A DNA stretch of 64,000 nt from Curtobacterium sp. VKM Ac-1395 (GCF_015350975.1 NZ_JADKRX010000003.1:186001-250000); one strand, 5' to 3'; shown: positions 26,846-37,964, counted from the stretch's first letter. The notes: generated by a model not told the origin, from the letters alone. Numbers and translations: made by a program.

Positions 26846-27868
26846 ATGCAAGACGTGAGAGTCATCGGAGTGGAGTCCGGGGCACTCCTGCTCGCGACCG
26901 ACGGCGGCAGTGAGTTCCGGTTGCCAGTCACCTCGGCGCTGCCGGGGCAGGTCCGACAGGCGAACCCCGACGGCATGCCGCAGAAGCGCGTGTCCCCGAA
27001 GGACGTCCAGGCCCGGATCCGCAGCGGTGCCGACGCGGCCGACGTCGCCTCGGCGCTCGACGTCGACGTCGAGTACGTCCGCCGCTTCGAGGGGCCCGTC
27101 CTCGCCGAGCGCGCCTTCATCCTCGACGCCGCCCGCCGCGTGCCGGTGACGCCGTCCGACGACAGCGCACCCGACGTGTTCGGCGACGCGATCACCGCCC
27201 GCCTCGAGTCCGGGGAGGCCACCGGCGTCACGTGGTCGAGCTGGAAGCACGTGGAGAACGGCTGGCAGGTGCAGGTCCGCTACACGGCGGGCGAGGTCGA
27301 GCACGACGCCCAGTGGACGTTCGACCCGAAGACCTCGACGCTGACGCCGGACACCAGCGACGCGCACCGGCTCTCGCACACCGAGGACGAGGGCCTCGCG
27401 CCGCGCCTCCGTGCCGTCGAGTACGACCAGCAGGACACCGACGGCACGCGGTTCGACTCCGGCGCCTTCCGCGTCGACGAGCCCGACGAGGCCGTCACGA
27501 ACCCCGAGGTCCCGGAGCGCGCGCCCCTCCGCGCGCCGCTCCCCCGCATCGGCACCGCCCAGATCGAGGAGCGTCCGCCGGGCAACGAGACCGCCGACCT
27601 GCTCGAGGCCCTCCGCCGCCGCCGCGGTGAGCGCGAGTCCGTCACGTTCGCCGACCAGCAGCAGGAGGAGCAGCGCGGGTCTGTCAGCGTCGTGGACATC
27701 CCGCTGCACGGCTTCACCGACACGAACGACACCGCGCCGCAGCCGGACGGCCGTCCCGCCTCCGCCCCGGAGTCCGAGGGCCGCCAGGAACGCAAGAAGC
27801 GCAGCCGACGCTCGATGCCGAGCTGGGACGAGATCGTGTTCGGGACCCGTCCCGACGACGAGGTCTGA
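26846..27868 (+). CDS. sepH: Septation protein SepH (DUF3071)
   Basis: A 340-residue actinobacterial division protein. SepH in Streptomyces and Mycobacterium binds FtsZ and promotes Z-ring assembly. The N-terminal DUF3071 domain (1-about 165) is clear: MQDVRVIGVESGALLLATDG, then a helix-turn-helix-like region with DVQARIRSGADAADVASALD and VEYVRRFEGPVLAERAFI. The rest is a charged, disordered tail ending in the conserved-looking KKRSRRSMPSWDEIVFGTRP, the short terminal motif seen in SepH proteins. The ATG follows GGAAGGCGG. It is monocistronic and ends at a strong hairpin. Confidence 0.93.
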   Translation: MQDVRVIGVESGALLLATDGGSEFRLPVTSALPGQVRQANPDGMPQKRVSPKDVQARIRSGADAADVASALDVDVEYVRRFEGPVLAERAFILDAARRVPVTPSDDSAPDVFGDAITARLESGEATGVTWSSWKHVENGWQVQVRYTAGEVEHDAQWTFDPKTSTLTPDTSDAHRLSHTEDEGLAPRLRAVEYDQQDTDGTRFDSGAFRVDEPDEAVTNPEVPERAPLRAPLPRIGTAQIEERPPGNETADLLEALRRRRGERESVTFADQQQEEQRGSVSVVDIPLHGFTDTNDTAPQPDGRPASAPESEGRQERKKRSRRSMPSWDEIVFGTRPDDEV

Positions 27869-27893
27869 CCCCGCCGCCATCTCGGGAGGGCCG

Positions 27894-27930
27894 CAGCAGC
27901 CCGCCACGCACCTCGCGTGGCGGGCTGCTG
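27894..27930. terminator. Bidirectional terminator after sepH
   Basis: 15-bp arms built on CAGCAGCCCGCCACG and CGTGGCGGGCTGCTG around an 8-nt loop, between convergent sepH and the phosphatase-superfamily gene. Confidence 0.75.
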
Positions 27931-27965
27931 GCGTCCAGGGCCCGGTGCGGGTCGTGCGCGCAGGC

Positions 27966-29117
27966 TCAGCTCGCGAACGCCCCGGCGAGGCGCAGCGGCA
28001 CGAGCAGCTCGTCGTCGGTCATCGCCCCGTGCTGGCCGATCATCCGCTTCGGCACGGCTCCGGGCTTGAGCGCCCGGTCGTCGTTGAAGGCCCACGTGCT
28101 CCTGGCCACCACGACCACGTCGCCGATGCGCGGCAGCACGTCCTCGGAGACGGCGCCGAACCAGCCCGCGGCGACCGCCTCGTCGCGACTGGCGACGTAC
28201 GCCCGCTTGCCGTAGGTGCTGCGCCAGGCCTCGACCAGCGCGGGCACGTCCGTCCCCGGGGCCACCGTCAGCTGGCGGCAGCGCGGGTCCCCCGCGACCC
28301 CGACGACGTCCTCGAGCAGGTCGGGGTCGATCGCGATGTTCGTCTCGTCGGGCACGTCGAGGATGCCGTGGTCCGCCGTGACGAGCACGCCGACGTCCCG
28401 GGCCACGCCGGCCGCCAGGCGGGCGAGTTCGCCGTCGAGCGACTCCAGCGCCGCGGTCCAGCGGTCGGACTGCCACCCGTGCTTGTGGGCGATCGAGTCG
28501 AGTTCGGGGACGTAGAGGTACACGAGGGCCGTGCCGGTGAGCGTGGCCGCGATCGCCGCGTCGACCCGCTGTGCGACGGTGTCGGCGGGGACGTAGCGCG
28601 CGCCGCTGAGCACGTTCGCGGTCATGCCCGACGACTCGTACCGCGCCGGACCGACGACCACGGGGTCGACGCCGATGCCGGGCGCCTCGGTGAACAGGGT
28701 GGGCGTGCGGAGCCACCCGGCGGGCACCTCGTCGTCCCACCCGCTGAGCAGGTTCACCACCTGGCCGGTGTCCGGGCTCCAGCCGCTGTAGCCGACCACG
28801 CCGTGCGTGCCGGGCGGCCGCCCGGTCGTCAGGGTCGACAGCGCCGCAGCGGTCGTCGTCGGGAACCCGCTGCGCAGGCGCTTCCGGGAGCCCGTCAGGA
28901 ACCGGGCGTGCCCGGCACGCGCACCGAGTGCGTTCGCGCCGAGGCCGTCGACCAGGACGACGACCGCGGAACGGGCGGGACGGAGCGGGATCCGAGCCTC
29001 CAGGCCGTGTGTCCGCAACCACGTGTCGTCCGCAGCGCCGAGCGCCACGAGGCAACTCGGCAGCACGTCGGCGAGGTTCGCGGTGGCGTCGGGGGCCGTC
29101 GGTAGGCTCAGTGTCAC
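27966..29117 (-). CDS. Alkaline phosphatase superfamily nucleotide pyrophosphatase/phosphodiesterase-like protein
   Basis: A 383-residue protein starting at the GTG at 29117 ([20 protein letters not shown]), with GGGAGG 8 nt upstream; earlier in-frame starts would run into the divergent parC gene. Metal-binding and nucleophile motifs of the type I phosphodiesterase family are present: [14 protein letters not shown], the nucleophile Thr region [33 protein letters not shown], and [10 protein letters not shown]. No signal peptide or membrane anchor is evident, so it looks cytosolic. In actinobacteria this gene is commonly next to topoisomerase or sepH genes. Substrate unknown. Confidence 0.87.
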   Translation of the reverse strand: MTLSLPTAPDATANLADVLPSCLVALGAADDTWLRTHGLEARIPLRPARSAVVVLVDGLGANALGARAGHARFLTGSRKRLRSGFPTTTAAALSTLTTGRPPGTHGVVGYSGWSPDTGQVVNLLSGWDDEVPAGWLRTPTLFTEAPGIGVDPVVVGPARYESSGMTANVLSGARYVPADTVAQRVDAAIAATLTGTALVYLYVPELDSIAHKHGWQSDRWTAALESLDGELARLAAGVARDVGVLVTADHGILDVPDETNIAIDPDLLEDVVGVAGDPRCRQLTVAPGTDVPALVEAWRSTYGKRAYVASRDEAVAAGWFGAVSEDVLPRIGDVVVVARSTWAFNDDRALKPGAVPKRMIGQHGAMTDDELLVPLRLAGAFAS

Positions 29118-29142
29118 CCTCCGATCCTCCCAGAAAGGTCCC

Positions 29143-31629
29143 ATGGCACGCACGGACACAGTCGGTCTCCCCGACGGTGAGCGCATCGAGGACGTCGACG
29201 TCTCCGAGGAGATGCAGGGCTCGTTCCTCGAGTACGCGTACTCGGTCATCTACTCGCGTGCCCTGCCCGACGCCCGCGACGGCCTGAAGCCCGTGCAGCG
29301 CCGGATCCTGTACCAGATGTCGGAGATGGGCCTGCGGCCGGACCGCGGCCACGTGAAGAGCGCCCGCGTCACCGGCGAGGTGATGGGCAAGCTGCACCCG
29401 CACGGCGACGGCGCCATCTACGACGCCCTGGTGCGCATGGCGCAGCCGTTCACGATGCGCGTGCCGCTGGTGGACGGCCACGGCAACTTCGGCTCGCTCG
29501 ACGACGGCCCCGCCGCTGCCCGGTACACCGAGGCCCGGCTCGCCGAACCGTCGATGGCCATGACGGAGAACCTCGGCGAGGACGTCGTCGACTTCGTCCC
29601 CAACTACGACAACCAGATCATGCAGCCGGGCGTTCTGCCCGCCGCGTTCCCGAACCTGCTGGTCAACGGCGCGTCCGGCATCGCCGTCGGCATGGCGACG
29701 AACATGGCGCCGCACAACCTCGGCGAGGTGGTCGAGGCCGCCAAGCACCTGCTCCTGCACCCGAAGGCCTCGCTCGAGGAACTGATGGAGTACGTGCCGG
29801 GGCCGGACCTGCCCTCCGGCGGCACGATCGTCGGACTGTCGGGCGTGCGCGACGCCTACGCCACGGGGCGCGGCACCTTCCGCACCCGGGCCAAGGTCAG
29901 CGTCGAGACCCTGTCACCGCGCAAGACCGGCCTCGTCGTCACCGAGCTGCCCTACCTCGTCGGTCCCGAGCGCGTGATCGAGAAGATCAAGGACGGCGTC
30001 CAGGCCAAGAAGCTCGTCGGCATCTCCGACGTCAACGACCTGACCGACCGCAACCACGGGCTGCGGCTCGTCATCGGCATCAAGTCCGGCTTCAACCCCG
30101 CGGCCGTGCTCGAGCAGCTGTACAAGCACACCCCGCTCGAAGAGGGCTTCGGCATCAACAACGTCGCCCTGGTCGGCGGCTCCCCGCGCACGCTCGGCCT
30201 GCGCGAGCTCCTCGACGTCTACGTGCAGCACCGCATCGCCGTCGTCACGCGGCGGACTGAGTACCGGCTCGCACGCCGACGCGAACGCCTGCACCTGGTC
30301 GAGGGCCTGCTCATCGCGATCCTCGACATCGACGAGGTCATCCAGGTCATCCGCACGTCCGACGACTCCGAGGCCGCACGCAGCCGTCTGCGCGACGTGT
30401 TCGACCTGTCCGAGGTGCAGGCCGAGTACATTCTCGAACTGCGCCTGCGGCGGCTCACGAAGTTCTCCCGGATGGAGCTCGAGGGCGAGCGCGACCAGCT
30501 CCTCGCCGACATCGCCGCGCTCGAGGAACTGCTCGCCTCCGACGACCGCCTGCGGGCGCAGGTCGCGCTGGAGCTCACAGAGGTCTCCGACGAGTTCGCC
30601 ACGCCTCGTCGCACCCTGCTGACCGAGGCCGACGCCCCGGTCCGTGGCGGCAAGAAGGCGGTGGTCGACCCCGAGGACCTCCAGGTCGCCGACGCCCCGT
30701 GCCGCGTCCTGCTGTCGACCACCGGGCGGCTCGTGCGGGTCGACGTCCCGACCGCCGAGCTCGGGGTCGTGCGGGTGCCGAAACGCTCCAAGCACGACGC
30801 CGTCCGCTCCAGCGTGCTCAGCACCGTCCGCGGGCAGGTGGGCGCGCTGACCTCGACCGGCCGCATCGTGCGGTTCTCCCCCGTCGACGTGCCGTCCGTC
30901 CCGCCCGCTGCCGTCCGGCTCGACGCCGGCGTGCGGGTGCACGAGTACCTCGGCATCCCCCGCGGCGAGTCCGTCGTCGCCGTGGTGGACCTCAGCGCGG
31001 CGTCCGAGCACTCGCTCGCGATCGGCACCGCGCAGGGCGTCGTCAAGCGCGTCGTCCCCGGAGCCTGGCCGGACAAGCCCGACTTCGTGGCGATCGGGTT
31101 GAAGCCCGGCGACCAGGTGGTCGGGGCCACGCAGTCGGCCGAGTCGGACGACCTCGTCTTCATCACCTCGAACGCGCAGCTGCTGCGGTTCGGGGCTGCC
31201 GCCGTCCGTGCCCAGGGTCTCCCCGCCGGTGGAGTCGCGGGAGTGGCGGTGGCCTCCGGTGCCTCGGTGATCTGGTTCGGCGCCGTCACGCCGTCCGAGG
31301 ACGCCGTCGTCGCCACCGTCTCCACGTCCTCGTCCGCCCTGCCCGGCACGGACACCGGGCGCGCGAAGGTCTCGTCGCTGTCCGAGTTCCCCGCGAAGGG
31401 CCGTGCGACCCAGGGGGTGCGGGCGCACGCGTTCCTCAAGGGCGAGGACGGCCTGACCGTCGCGTGGGCCGGCATCGCGCCGCCGCACGCGGTCGGGACG
31501 GACGGCGCTGCGCGCACCCTGCCCGACTGGATGTCGAAGCGCGACGGGTCGGGCAGCCCGCTCGACGACGTCGTCGGGTCGATCGGCGGCAGCGCAGCGA
31601 CGCTCGACGGCACACGCGGCGACGTGTAG
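29143..31629 (+). CDS. parC: DNA topoisomerase IV subunit A
   Basis: An 828-residue type IIA topoisomerase A subunit, which cleaves and religates DNA with ParE. The ATG at 29143 has AGAAAGG upstream. The catalytic tyrosine is Y128 in [14 protein letters not shown]. The winged-helix and tower region ([20 protein letters not shown]) and the coiled coil ending [20 protein letters not shown] are intact. The C-terminal beta-pinwheel (about 520-820) has degenerate repeats and no canonical GyrA box, which favours ParC over GyrA. parE is convergent and adjacent, not in the same operon. Confidence 0.93.
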   Translation: MARTDTVGLPDGERIEDVDVSEEMQGSFLEYAYSVIYSRALPDARDGLKPVQRRILYQMSEMGLRPDRGHVKSARVTGEVMGKLHPHGDGAIYDALVRMAQPFTMRVPLVDGHGNFGSLDDGPAAARYTEARLAEPSMAMTENLGEDVVDFVPNYDNQIMQPGVLPAAFPNLLVNGASGIAVGMATNMAPHNLGEVVEAAKHLLLHPKASLEELMEYVPGPDLPSGGTIVGLSGVRDAYATGRGTFRTRAKVSVETLSPRKTGLVVTELPYLVGPERVIEKIKDGVQAKKLVGISDVNDLTDRNHGLRLVIGIKSGFNPAAVLEQLYKHTPLEEGFGINNVALVGGSPRTLGLRELLDVYVQHRIAVVTRRTEYRLARRRERLHLVEGLLIAILDIDEVIQVIRTSDDSEAARSRLRDVFDLSEVQAEYILELRLRRLTKFSRMELEGERDQLLADIAALEELLASDDRLRAQVALELTEVSDEFATPRRTLLTEADAPVRGGKKAVVDPEDLQVADAPCRVLLSTTGRLVRVDVPTAELGVVRVPKRSKHDAVRSSVLSTVRGQVGALTSTGRIVRFSPVDVPSVPPAAVRLDAGVRVHEYLGIPRGESVVAVVDLSAASEHSLAIGTAQGVVKRVVPGAWPDKPDFVAIGLKPGDQVVGATQSAESDDLVFITSNAQLLRFGAAAVRAQGLPAGGVAGVAVASGASVIWFGAVTPSEDAVVATVSTSSSALPGTDTGRAKVSSLSEFPAKGRATQGVRAHAFLKGEDGLTVAWAGIAPPHAVGTDGAARTLPDWMSKRDGSGSPLDDVVGSIGGSAATLDGTRGDV

Positions 31630-31698
31630 CGCGCGACCGGCGCGCCGCGGCGGCCGCGCCGCGGCAGCGCCGCGGCCAAGCGGCCAGGCCGGGCAGCG
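31630..31698. terminator. GC-rich hairpin region between convergent parC and parE
   Basis: 69 bp of nested inverted repeats of CCGCGGC/GCCGCGG type with no coding content. A likely bidirectional terminator, though arms cannot be uniquely assigned. Confidence 0.45.
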
Positions 31699-33825
31699 CT
31701 ACACGTCGATGCGGTCGCGGTCCAGGCCCTCGCCGGCCAGGATGAACTCCTTGCGCGGCGCGACGTCATTCCCCATGAGCAGCTCGAAGACCTTGGCGGC
31801 GGACTCGGCATGAGGCACCTGGACCCGGCGCAGGGTGCGGTGCGCACGGTCCATCGTCGTCTCCGCGAGCTGGTCCGCGTCCATCTCGCCGAGCCCCTTG
31901 TACCGCTGGATCGGCTCCTGGTACTTCTTGCCAGACCGCGCCAGCTTCTTCAGCACGGCCTGCAGTTCCTGCTCCGAGTACGTGTACAGCGTGTCGTTCG
32001 GCTTGCCGCGGTTGATCACGACAACCCGGTGCAGCGGCGGCACGGCGGCGAAGACCCGCCCCTGCTCGATCATCGGCCGCATGTACCGGAAGAACAGCGT
32101 CAGGAGCAGCGTGCGGATGTGCGCGCCGTCGACGTCGGCGTCCGACATGATGATGACCTTGCCGTAGCGGGCCTGGTCGAGCTCGAACGTGCGACCGGAG
32201 CCGGCACCGATCACCTGGATGATCGAGGCGCACTCGGCGTTCGAGAGCATGTCCGAGACGGACGCCTTCTGCACGTTGAGGATCTTGCCGCGGATGGGCA
32301 GGAGCGCCTGGTATTCGCTGTTGCGCGCCAGCTTGGCGGTGCCGAGCGCGGAGTCACCCTCGACGATGAACAGCTCGGTGCCCTCGACGTCGTTCGACCG
32401 GCAGTCCGCGAGCTTCGTCGGCAGGGACGAGTTCTCGAGCGCGTTCTTGCGGCGCTGGGTCTCCTTGTGCGCCCGGGCCGAGATGCGGGTCTTCATCTCC
32501 GCGACGACCTTCTCGAGCAGTCCGGCGGCCTGGGCCTTCTCGGTGCGCTGCGTCGACGTGAGGATCTCGGTGATCCGCTTCGCGACGACCGAGTCCACGA
32601 CACGACGGACCGCCGGCGTCCCGAGGACCTCCTTCGTCTGGCCCTCGAACTGCGGCTCGGGCAGCCGGACGGTCAGCACGGCGGTCAGCCCGGCGAGCAC
32701 GTCGTCCTTCTCGAGCTTGTCCTGTCCGACCTTGAGCTTGCGGGCGTTGGCCTCGACCTGGGTCCGGACGGCCTTCACCAGCCCGGCCTCGAACCCCGCC
32801 TGGTGCGTGCCGCCCTTGGGCGTGGCGATGATGTTGACGAAGCTGCGCAGCACGGTCTCGTAGCCGTCGCCCCAGCGCAGGGCGACGTCGACCTCGCACG
32901 TGCGTTCGACCTCGGTCGACACCATGTGGCCCTTGTCGTCGAGCATCGGCACGGTCTCCTTGAACGTCCCGGAGCCCTGGATGCGCCAGACGTCGGTCTT
33001 CGCGCCGTCGACGGCGAGGTGCTCGACGAACTCGCCGATGCCGCCCTCGTACCGGAAGCGCTCGACGACCGGACCCTCGGCGACCTCGACCCCGGTCGCT
33101 GCTGCGCGCTCGGCGGCAGCGGTGATGGCGGCGGGGCGCTCGTCGGTGATGGTGAGCCCGAGCCCGGGCACCAGGAACGCGGTCTGCCGCGCACGGTTGA
33201 CCAGGTCGGCCATGCTGAAGGCGGCGTCCCTGGTGAAGATCTGTCGGTCGGCCCAGTAGCGGACGCGCGACCCGGTGACGCCCTTCTTGACCTTGCCGAC
33301 CACGCGCAGCTCGCTGCCCGAGGTGAACGGGCTGAAGGGCGCATCCGGTCCGATGCCGTCCGAGTCGTCGAAGAGCCCGGGCTCGCCGCGGTGGAACGAC
33401 ATCGCGTAGGTCTTGCCGCCACGGTCGACCTCGACGTCGAGGCGTTCCGACAGCGCGTTGACGACCGAGGCGCCCACCCCGTGGAGCCCACCGGACGCCG
33501 CGTACGACCCCGAGCCGAACTTGCCGCCGGCGTGGAGCTTCGTGAACACGACCTCGACCCCGGTCAGGCCGGTCTTCGGTTCGACGTCGACGGGGATGCC
33601 ACGAGCGGTGTCGGTGACCTGGACGGAGCCGTCCGGGAACAGCCGCACGCCGATCTCGTCCCCGTGTCCGGCGAGGGCTTCGTCGACGGAGTTGTCGATG
33701 ACCTCCCACAGGCAGTGCATCAGGCCGCGGGAGTCCGTCGATCCGATGTACATGCCGGGACGCTTCCGGACTGCCTCGAGTCCTTCGAGGACGGAGAGAT
33801 GCCGTGCGGAGTAGTCGGAGCTCAC
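31699..33825 (-). CDS. parE: DNA topoisomerase IV subunit B
   Basis: A 708-residue GHKL ATPase subunit of type IIA topoisomerase. N-terminal motifs: RPGMYIGSTDSRGLMHCLWE, the ATP-binding EVIDNSVDEALAGHGDEIGV, and the glycine lid GGLHGVGASVVNALS. The TOPRIM domain shows FIVEGDSALGTAKLARN and the metal site DADVDGAHIRTLLLTLFFRY. The C-terminal GyrB/ParE tail is complete (RYKGLGEMDADQLAETTMD). The GTG start at 33825 has a TAGGCT hexamer 6 nt upstream. Assignment as ParE rather than GyrB rests on pairing with the adjacent ParC and on HCLWE. Confidence 0.93.
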   Translation of the reverse strand: MSSDYSARHLSVLEGLEAVRKRPGMYIGSTDSRGLMHCLWEVIDNSVDEALAGHGDEIGVRLFPDGSVQVTDTARGIPVDVEPKTGLTGVEVVFTKLHAGGKFGSGSYAASGGLHGVGASVVNALSERLDVEVDRGGKTYAMSFHRGEPGLFDDSDGIGPDAPFSPFTSGSELRVVGKVKKGVTGSRVRYWADRQIFTRDAAFSMADLVNRARQTAFLVPGLGLTITDERPAAITAAAERAAATGVEVAEGPVVERFRYEGGIGEFVEHLAVDGAKTDVWRIQGSGTFKETVPMLDDKGHMVSTEVERTCEVDVALRWGDGYETVLRSFVNIIATPKGGTHQAGFEAGLVKAVRTQVEANARKLKVGQDKLEKDDVLAGLTAVLTVRLPEPQFEGQTKEVLGTPAVRRVVDSVVAKRITEILTSTQRTEKAQAAGLLEKVVAEMKTRISARAHKETQRRKNALENSSLPTKLADCRSNDVEGTELFIVEGDSALGTAKLARNSEYQALLPIRGKILNVQKASVSDMLSNAECASIIQVIGAGSGRTFELDQARYGKVIIMSDADVDGAHIRTLLLTLFFRYMRPMIEQGRVFAAVPPLHRVVVINRGKPNDTLYTYSEQELQAVLKKLARSGKKYQEPIQRYKGLGEMDADQLAETTMDRAHRTLRRVQVPHAESAAKVFELLMGNDVAPRKEFILAGEGLDRDRIDV

Positions 33826-33831
33826 CTCCCG

Positions 33832-33837
33832 AGCCTA
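33832..33837 (-). promoter_or_regulatory. -10-like hexamer TAGGCT upstream of parE
   Basis: Minus-strand TAGGCT, 6 nt before the GTG at 33825. GGGAG is directly against the start codon, too close to act as a ribosome site, so a leaderless mRNA is predicted. Confidence 0.5.
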
Positions 33838-33992
33838 CCCAGCACGGCCGGCACCACCCGCCTGACACTCGCACTGGGGACGATCGGTCCGCGCTGAGCG
33901 AAATGGGGCCACCCAATGCCGTACATCCAGGCATCACGTGTTGAAATGGTGCAACCAGGAAGCACCACCTGCAATCCGTGAGGAGCACAGCA

Positions 33993-34217
33993 ATGACCCA
34001 GACCGTGCAGGACCTCTCCATCGACGACGTCAGCAACCACCAGCTCACCGCTGCCGACCGGTGTGACAGCTGCGGAGCGCAGGCCTACATCCGAGCCACG
34101 ATGGCCAGCGGCGAACTGTACTTCTGCGCCCACCACGGCGCGGAGTTCAAGGACAAGCTCGCCGCCACCGCCATCGAGTGGCACGACGAGAGCAGCCGAC
34201 TCCGCGAGTCGAAGTAG
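33993..34217 (+). CDS. DUF7455 zinc-finger-like small protein
   Basis: A 74-residue actinobacterial protein starting at the ATG at 33993, with GAGGAG upstream. The core LTAADRCDSCGAQAYIRATM and SGELYFCAHHGAEF gives a Cys-x2-Cys plus Cys-x-His-His zinc-binding pattern. This family is found next to sigma factor or topoisomerase genes in many actinobacteria; its function is unknown. The C-terminal helix is charged. It is followed by a perfect 15-bp hairpin terminator. Confident as a gene, uncertain in role. Confidence 0.9.
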   Translation: MTQTVQDLSIDDVSNHQLTAADRCDSCGAQAYIRATMASGELYFCAHHGAEFKDKLAATAIEWHDESSRLRESK

Positions 34218-34231
34218 CACCACGAACCACC

Positions 34232-34265
34232 GACGGGCCCGGATCCACATGGATCCGGGCCCGTC
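34232..34265 (+). terminator. Terminator after the DUF7455 gene
   Basis: Perfect 15-bp arms GACGGGCCCGGATCC and GGATCCGGGCCCGTC (34232-34246, 34251-34265) around loop ACAT. Confidence 0.8.
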
Positions 34266-34316
34266 GTCGTTCGTCCACCGCCACAGGCGCACCACCGCCG
34301 ATGCACCGGCCCGACG

Positions 34317-34365
34317 GCCTGGAGGCCCGGCACCGGTCTCGTGGACCGGTGGCGGGCCTCCAGGC
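34317..34365. terminator. Inverted repeat of the GGAGGCCCG family before gatD
   Basis: 21-bp arms 34317-34337 and 34345-34365 (one mismatch), 19 bp from the gatD stop; likely ends the sigA-murT-gatD transcript. Confidence 0.65.
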
Positions 34366-34384
34366 GGTCGCCGTCAGCGCGTCG

Positions 34385-35158
34385 TCAGGCGATGCGCTTG
34401 AACGCCTTGTCGACGAACCGGTCGACGGTGGCGCGGGCTTCGCGCGCGTAGCGGTCGATGCTCGCCGTGCGGTCGAGGTCGGGTGCGTAGGACCGGCCCA
34501 CGCGCTCTGCGGCCGCGGCCAGGACGGCGTCCGTGAGTGCCGGGTTCAGCGGCAGGAGCGGGCCCTGCGCGTGCGTGCCGAAGGACGTCCCAAGGACGGC
34601 GCCCTCCACCGGCGAGCCGGCCTGGTTCCCGCCACCGGACACGACGTCCGCGAACGGGGTGACCCCGGCGCCGAGTTCGATGCGCGTGGCGTGGTCCTCG
34701 AACGCGGCGAGGCGCTTCGACGCGCCGTCGAGCAGCGGGTACCGGGTCTCGAGCACGAAGTAGTTGACGCGACGCTCGGCACCGCGGACGGCGCGGGCGT
34801 CGAACACGCCGAAGCCCTGCACCGGCGCACCGTCGGTCGGGACGACCTCGTTCGTCGCCAGGTCGAACCCGCCACCGAGCGCGACCACCGGGACCCCCGC
34901 AGCGGCGAGGTCACGGAGCGGGGCCGCGATGCGCGCGACGTCCGCTCCGAGGGACCGCATGGCGCTGAGCGGGCCGTTCCCGATGACGACCACGTCCGCC
35001 GCGGTGGGCAGGCCGTCGCCCGGGGCGTACTCGACGACCTCAGTCGGGATGCCGGCGGCGTCGGCGCGGCGGGTCAGGGCGACCACGTTGCCGCGGTCCC
35101 CCGACACCCCCATCTGCCGCGGGTACACGTGCAGGATGGTCAGGCGATCGGCCGTCAT
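34385..35158 (-). CDS. gatD: GatD-family glutamine amidotransferase-like protein lacking catalytic Cys and His
   Basis: A 257-residue CobB/CobQ-like class I amidotransferase fold, normally the glutaminase that feeds ammonia to MurT for amidation of lipid II D-Glu. Here the nucleophile loop, usually [AV]-[IV]-C-[GA]-G-[YF]-Q, reads VVALGGGFDL, with Gly95 in place of Cys. The usual GTYLHGP histidine motif reads GTHAQGP, with Gln198 at the His position. The protein has no cysteine at all, and the GGGQDxEQ-type loop reads VIGNGPLSAM. The GPLLPLNP segment and overall fold are kept. Its ATG overlaps the murT stop. A glutaminase reaction therefore looks impossible. It may be a structural or substrate-binding partner of MurT. 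Confidence 0.85.
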   Translation of the reverse strand: MTADRLTILHVYPRQMGVSGDRGNVVALTRRADAAGIPTEVVEYAPGDGLPTAADVVVIGNGPLSAMRSLGADVARIAAPLRDLAAAGVPVVALGGGFDLATNEVVPTDGAPVQGFGVFDARAVRGAERRVNYFVLETRYPLLDGASKRLAAFEDHATRIELGAGVTPFADVVSGGGNQAGSPVEGAVLGTSFGTHAQGPLLPLNPALTDAVLAAAAERVGRSYAPDLDRTASIDRYAREARATVDRFVDKAFKRIA

Positions 35159-36414
35159 GCGGTCTTCTCCAGGTCCGGGTGGCCGAGGGCCTTCCGGGCG
35201 ATCATCATGATCTCGTAGTTGACGATGAAGTTCTTCGTGCCGGTGCTCGTCGTGCCGAGGCCCTGCATGTGCTTGATCGCCGTCTCGACGTCGGGTTCGA
35301 CCCGGCCGATGCGGACTCCGGCGTGCTCGAGGGCGATCGCGATCTGCCAGGCCTTGTCACCGGAGACGACGTCGACGTGGTCGAGCTTGGAGAAGTCGAT
35401 GTCGTAGATCCACGAGATGTCGGGCGTGCCCTCGTCGATCGCCATGAGCACCTGCTCGGGGTGGTCCGGCAGCGCGTCGAGGTTCAGCTGCAGGCTCGCG
35501 GCGTTCTTGAACATCGTGAACTCGGCGGACTCGCCGGCGATGGGAAGACGCTCACCGCGGCCGTACGCCGGCTTCATCGTCGAGAACGCCCGCGTGACGG
35601 CGTCCGTCCGGAACTGCGCGCCGAGGGCAGCACTCGCCGTCGCGGTGGCCGCAGCGGCGTCGACCGCGTAGTGCAGGCCCCGAGCGGGCAGGCGCACGGC
35701 GATGTCCGAACCGGCGAAGGCGATCGTGGCTGCATCGCCGGTGTGCGCGGAGACCTCGGCGTCGATGACCGTCTGTTCGGCGTCGGCGCGGTCGAAGTCG
35801 TCCGCGTTCTGCAGTCCGTTCGGGCTGGCGGCCACGACGTCGGCGCTCGCGCCGAAGCGGAGCACCCGCTGGCCGGGAGCCGCGGTGTAGGCGTCGAGGA
35901 ACTGGTCGTCGTGGTTGGTGATGACGTTCGCGGTCGACAGCGCCGCGGTGTCGAGCATCATCGTCGCGACGCGCTCGGTCTCGAAGAACCGGTAGAGCTG
36001 GTCGACCTGCACGTTGAGCATCGTCACGGTGGACGGCGACAGGATGCCGGCGAGCTCGACGGCGAAGGCCTCGTCGACCTCGAGGATGCCGATGTCCGCC
36101 TTGAGCCGGCCGGTCAGCGACACCTCGGACAGCAGCGCCGACGCGATGCCCTGCGGCAGGTTCGCGCCCGACGGGTTGGTGAAGACCCGGAGCCCGTGCG
36201 CCCGGACGATGTCCGAGATCATGTGCGTCGTCGTCGACTTGCCGTTCGACCCCAGCACGAAGACGACCCCGTTGGGGAACTGCTTCGTGACGTGCTGCAG
36301 GAAGTCCGGCACGAGCTTCAGGACGATGAAGCCCGGGTAGGCGGACCCCCCGCCCCGCGCACGGGCGAGGGCGCGGAGGATCCGCCCGATGAGGATCGGG
36401 ATGAAGAAACGCAA
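35155..36414 (-). CDS. murT: MurT-family Mur ligase-like protein without zinc ribbon
   Basis: A 419-residue ATP-dependent Mur ligase relative (DUF1727 C-terminal domain). P-loop GSNGKST is at 55-61; the acidic motif GILEVDEAF and the SPSTVTMLNVQVDQL region follow. The C-terminal domain shows FKNAASLQLNLDAL and AIDEGTPDISWIYDIDF, related to but different from the usual KNPAGFN and DGRDVSWIWD. The Cys4 zinc ribbon that canonical MurT carries after about residue 190 is absent; that stretch is Asp/Ala-rich, and the protein has no cysteine. It lies 8 bp after sigA and overlaps gatD. Canonical MurT activates the D-Glu alpha-carboxyl of lipid II; here the nucleophile may differ (see findings). Confidence 0.85.
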   Translation of the reverse strand: MRFFIPILIGRILRALARARGGGSAYPGFIVLKLVPDFLQHVTKQFPNGVVFVLGSNGKSTTTHMISDIVRAHGLRVFTNPSGANLPQGIASALLSEVSLTGRLKADIGILEVDEAFAVELAGILSPSTVTMLNVQVDQLYRFFETERVATMMLDTAALSTANVITNHDDQFLDAYTAAPGQRVLRFGASADVVAASPNGLQNADDFDRADAEQTVIDAEVSAHTGDAATIAFAGSDIAVRLPARGLHYAVDAAAATATASAALGAQFRTDAVTRAFSTMKPAYGRGERLPIAGESAEFTMFKNAASLQLNLDALPDHPEQVLMAIDEGTPDISWIYDIDFSKLDHVDVVSGDKAWQIAIALEHAGVRIGRVEPDVETAIKHMQGLGTTSTGTKNFIVNYEIMMIARKALGHPDLEKTA

Positions 36415-36422
36415 CGCTCGGC

Positions 36423-37706
<1,284 letters not shown>

Positions 37707-37964
37707 GCGATCACCTCTCTCGTCGTGCCACGTTCATGGGGTCGTGGCCTTCCCTCTGCACCCAGGGCCGGAGCCGCAGTTCCCCCGCGTCACTGGCCCG
37801 TCGTTCCTGGAAGTGCTGGACGTCCGGGGCAGCGACACCGCCCGTTCCGGGCGACGACACCGCCCGTTCAGGGCAGCACTAGGACCCATGTCAAGTCCCC
37901 CGACGAAACGCGCGCTCCAGCAGGAGCACCTGTACACGGGAGACCCGAACGGGTCCGGGCTTCA
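37707..37964. other. Upstream region of sigA, no gene
   Basis: 258 bp. It contains a 20-bp direct repeat with one change (37833-37852 and 37854-37873, core GACACCGCCCGTTC). AATAAT on the minus strand at the MFS stop (about 37966-37971) could be a distant sigA -10. No coding sequence is seen. Confidence 0.45.

Noticed and set aside
29143-33825. gyrA/gyrB instead of parC/parE
   Set aside because: No canonical GyrA box in the C-terminal pinwheel, and the convergent arrangement near sigA rather than dnaA-dnaN-recF-gyrB order favours topoisomerase IV; the presence of a separate gyrAB could not be checked here.
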